Positions 16,546 to 17,486 of a DNA stretch of 17,486 bases are shown in pieces. Numbering within the stretch: position 1 is the stretch's first letter; each line of letters starts with the position of its first letter. The notes beneath the pieces were generated by a model, which saw nothing but the letters and a program-made list of their open reading frames with translations, made no database searches and had not been told where the DNA came from. The stretch lies in assembly GCA_905221605.1 (NCBI GenBank), contig CAJNDS010001473.1:1-17486 (forward strand), in the 5' to 3' direction. The DNA comes from Symbiodinium natans (lineage: Eukaryota; Sar; Dinophyceae; Suessiales; Symbiodiniaceae). Made by a program: the position numbers and the translations under genes.

Positions 16546-17486
16546 CATTAATAACTAAAATTTTAATAATTTTAATAATTTCAATAATTTTAATAATTTT
16601 AATAATTTTAATAATTCTAATAATTTTAATGATTTTAATTTTCCGGGAGTCTCTCAGGGCAGAAATTAATAATTTTAATAATTTTAATAATTTTAATAAT
16701 TTTAATAATTTTAATTTTCCGGGAGCCTCCCAGGGCAGAAATTAATATTTTTCATAATTTTAATAATTTTAATAATTTTAATAATTTTAATTTTCCGGGA
16801 GCCTCTCAGGGCAGAAATTAATAATTTTAAGAATTTTAATAATTTTAATAATTTTAATAATTTTAATAATTTTAATTTTCCGGGAGCCTCTCAGGGCAGA
16901 AATTAATAATTTTAATAATTTTAATAATTTTGATAATTTTAATAATTTTAATTTTCCGGAAGCCTCCCAGGGCAGAAATTAATAATTTTAATAATTTTAA
17001 TAATTTTAATAATTTTAATAATTTTAATAATTTTAATAATTTTAATAATTTTAATAATTTTAATAATTTTAATTTTCCGGGAGTCTCTCAGGGCAGAAAT
17101 TAATAATTTTAATAATTTTAAAAATTTTAATAATTTTAATTTTCCGGGAGCCTCCCAGGGCAGAAATTAATATTTTTAATAATTTTAATAATTTTAATAA
17201 TTTTAATAATTTTAATAATTTTAATTTTCCGGGAGCCTCTCAGGGCAGAAATTAATAATTTTAATAATTTTAATAATTTTAATAATTTTAATAATTTTAA
17301 TAATTTTAATAATTTTAATTTTCCGGGAGCCTCTCAGGGCAGAAATTAATAATTTTAATAATTTTAAAAATTTTAATATTTTTAATAATTTTAATCTTCC
17401 GGGAGCCTCCCAGGGCAGAAATTAATAATTTTAATAATTTTAATAATTTTAATAATTTTAATAATTTTAATAATTTTCATAATTTT
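16546..17486 (-). repeat. AT-rich 9 bp repeat with GC boxes, right arm in inverted orientation
   Basis: The same satellite as the left arm appears as its reverse complement (TTTTAATAA repeats with CCGGGAGCCTCTCAGGGCAG). Ten boxes start at 16643, 16719, 16795, 16880, 16956, 17077, 17144, 17229, 17323 and 17399. All nine intervals equal 4 modulo 9. Boxes 1 and 6 share GTCTCTC, boxes 2, 5, 7 and 10 share CCTCCC, and boxes 2 and 7 are both followed by AATATTTTT, so this arm also has a five-box period (425-443 bp). It continues past the window. The ILIILI-type frame here is an artefact of the 9 bp repeat. Confidence 0.95.

Noticed and set aside
16539-16745. Plus-strand frame of repeated Ile/Leu then Asn/Phe
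   Set aside because: It is only the translation of the TTTTAATAA repeat (ILI) and its frame-shifted form after a box; it has no other coding signal.
15563-17418. CRISPR-like array of 20 bp boxes with spacers
   Set aside because: The spacers are themselves a simple 9 bp repeat rather than unique sequences, the array reverses orientation, and the context is eukaryotic.
15531-17486. Palindrome as a sequencing mirror artefact
   Set aside because: The arms do not mirror each other in box variants or spacing, so a missed-adapter duplication alone does not explain them.

Overview
The window reads as nuclear DNA of a eukaryote, most probably a dinoflagellate. The evidence is a Copia-type retrotransposon whose Gag-protease has a CCHC knuckle followed by a WLVDSGATCH active site, as I recall for elements common in dinoflagellate genomes. 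Gene density is very low and tandem repeats fill most of the rest. I see no bacterial gene, rRNA, tRNA or CRISPR array. The host assignment is an inference from recalled family features.

Positions 1-5102 (minus strand) hold the 5' part of an LTR retrotransposon. In transcription order it has a candidate LTR (about 5102-4822), an adjoining primer-binding-like site (4821-4808), a leader of about 640 bases, a Gag-protease frame (4165 to about 1720 of real coding character, open to 1163), a low-complexity spacer, and a second coding region (1434-1). That second region changes frame twice and runs off the window. No integrase or reverse transcriptase is visible between protease and window edge. 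The 3' LTR lies outside.

Positions 5103-7045 hold a possible gene fragment overlapping the LTR end, a five-copy array of 84-88 bp units, a TTCGAA-rich minisatellite ending in a run of 28 C, and a short tract resembling degenerate telomere repeat.

Positions 7046-15293 are a purine/pyrimidine-biased satellite. Three direct copies of a higher-order unit of about 2.25 kb (8414-10643, 10644-13049, 13050-15293) are preceded by a partial copy and by an inverted copy (7046-7862). Each full copy carries one imperfect fold-back of about 275 bp. The middle copy alone is interrupted by a 136 bp insert flanked by 22 bp target duplications; the other two copies show the empty site.

Positions 15531-17486 are an AT-rich satellite made of a 9 bp repeat punctuated by a GC-rich 20 bp box. 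It occurs first in one orientation (11 boxes) and then, after a switch near 16550, in the other (10 boxes). Box spacing is quantised in 9 bp steps, and sequence variants recur every fifth box on both arms.

The only convincing protein-coding content is the retrotransposon. The remaining 12 kb looks non-coding and structural, and the open frames there are by-products of repeat composition.
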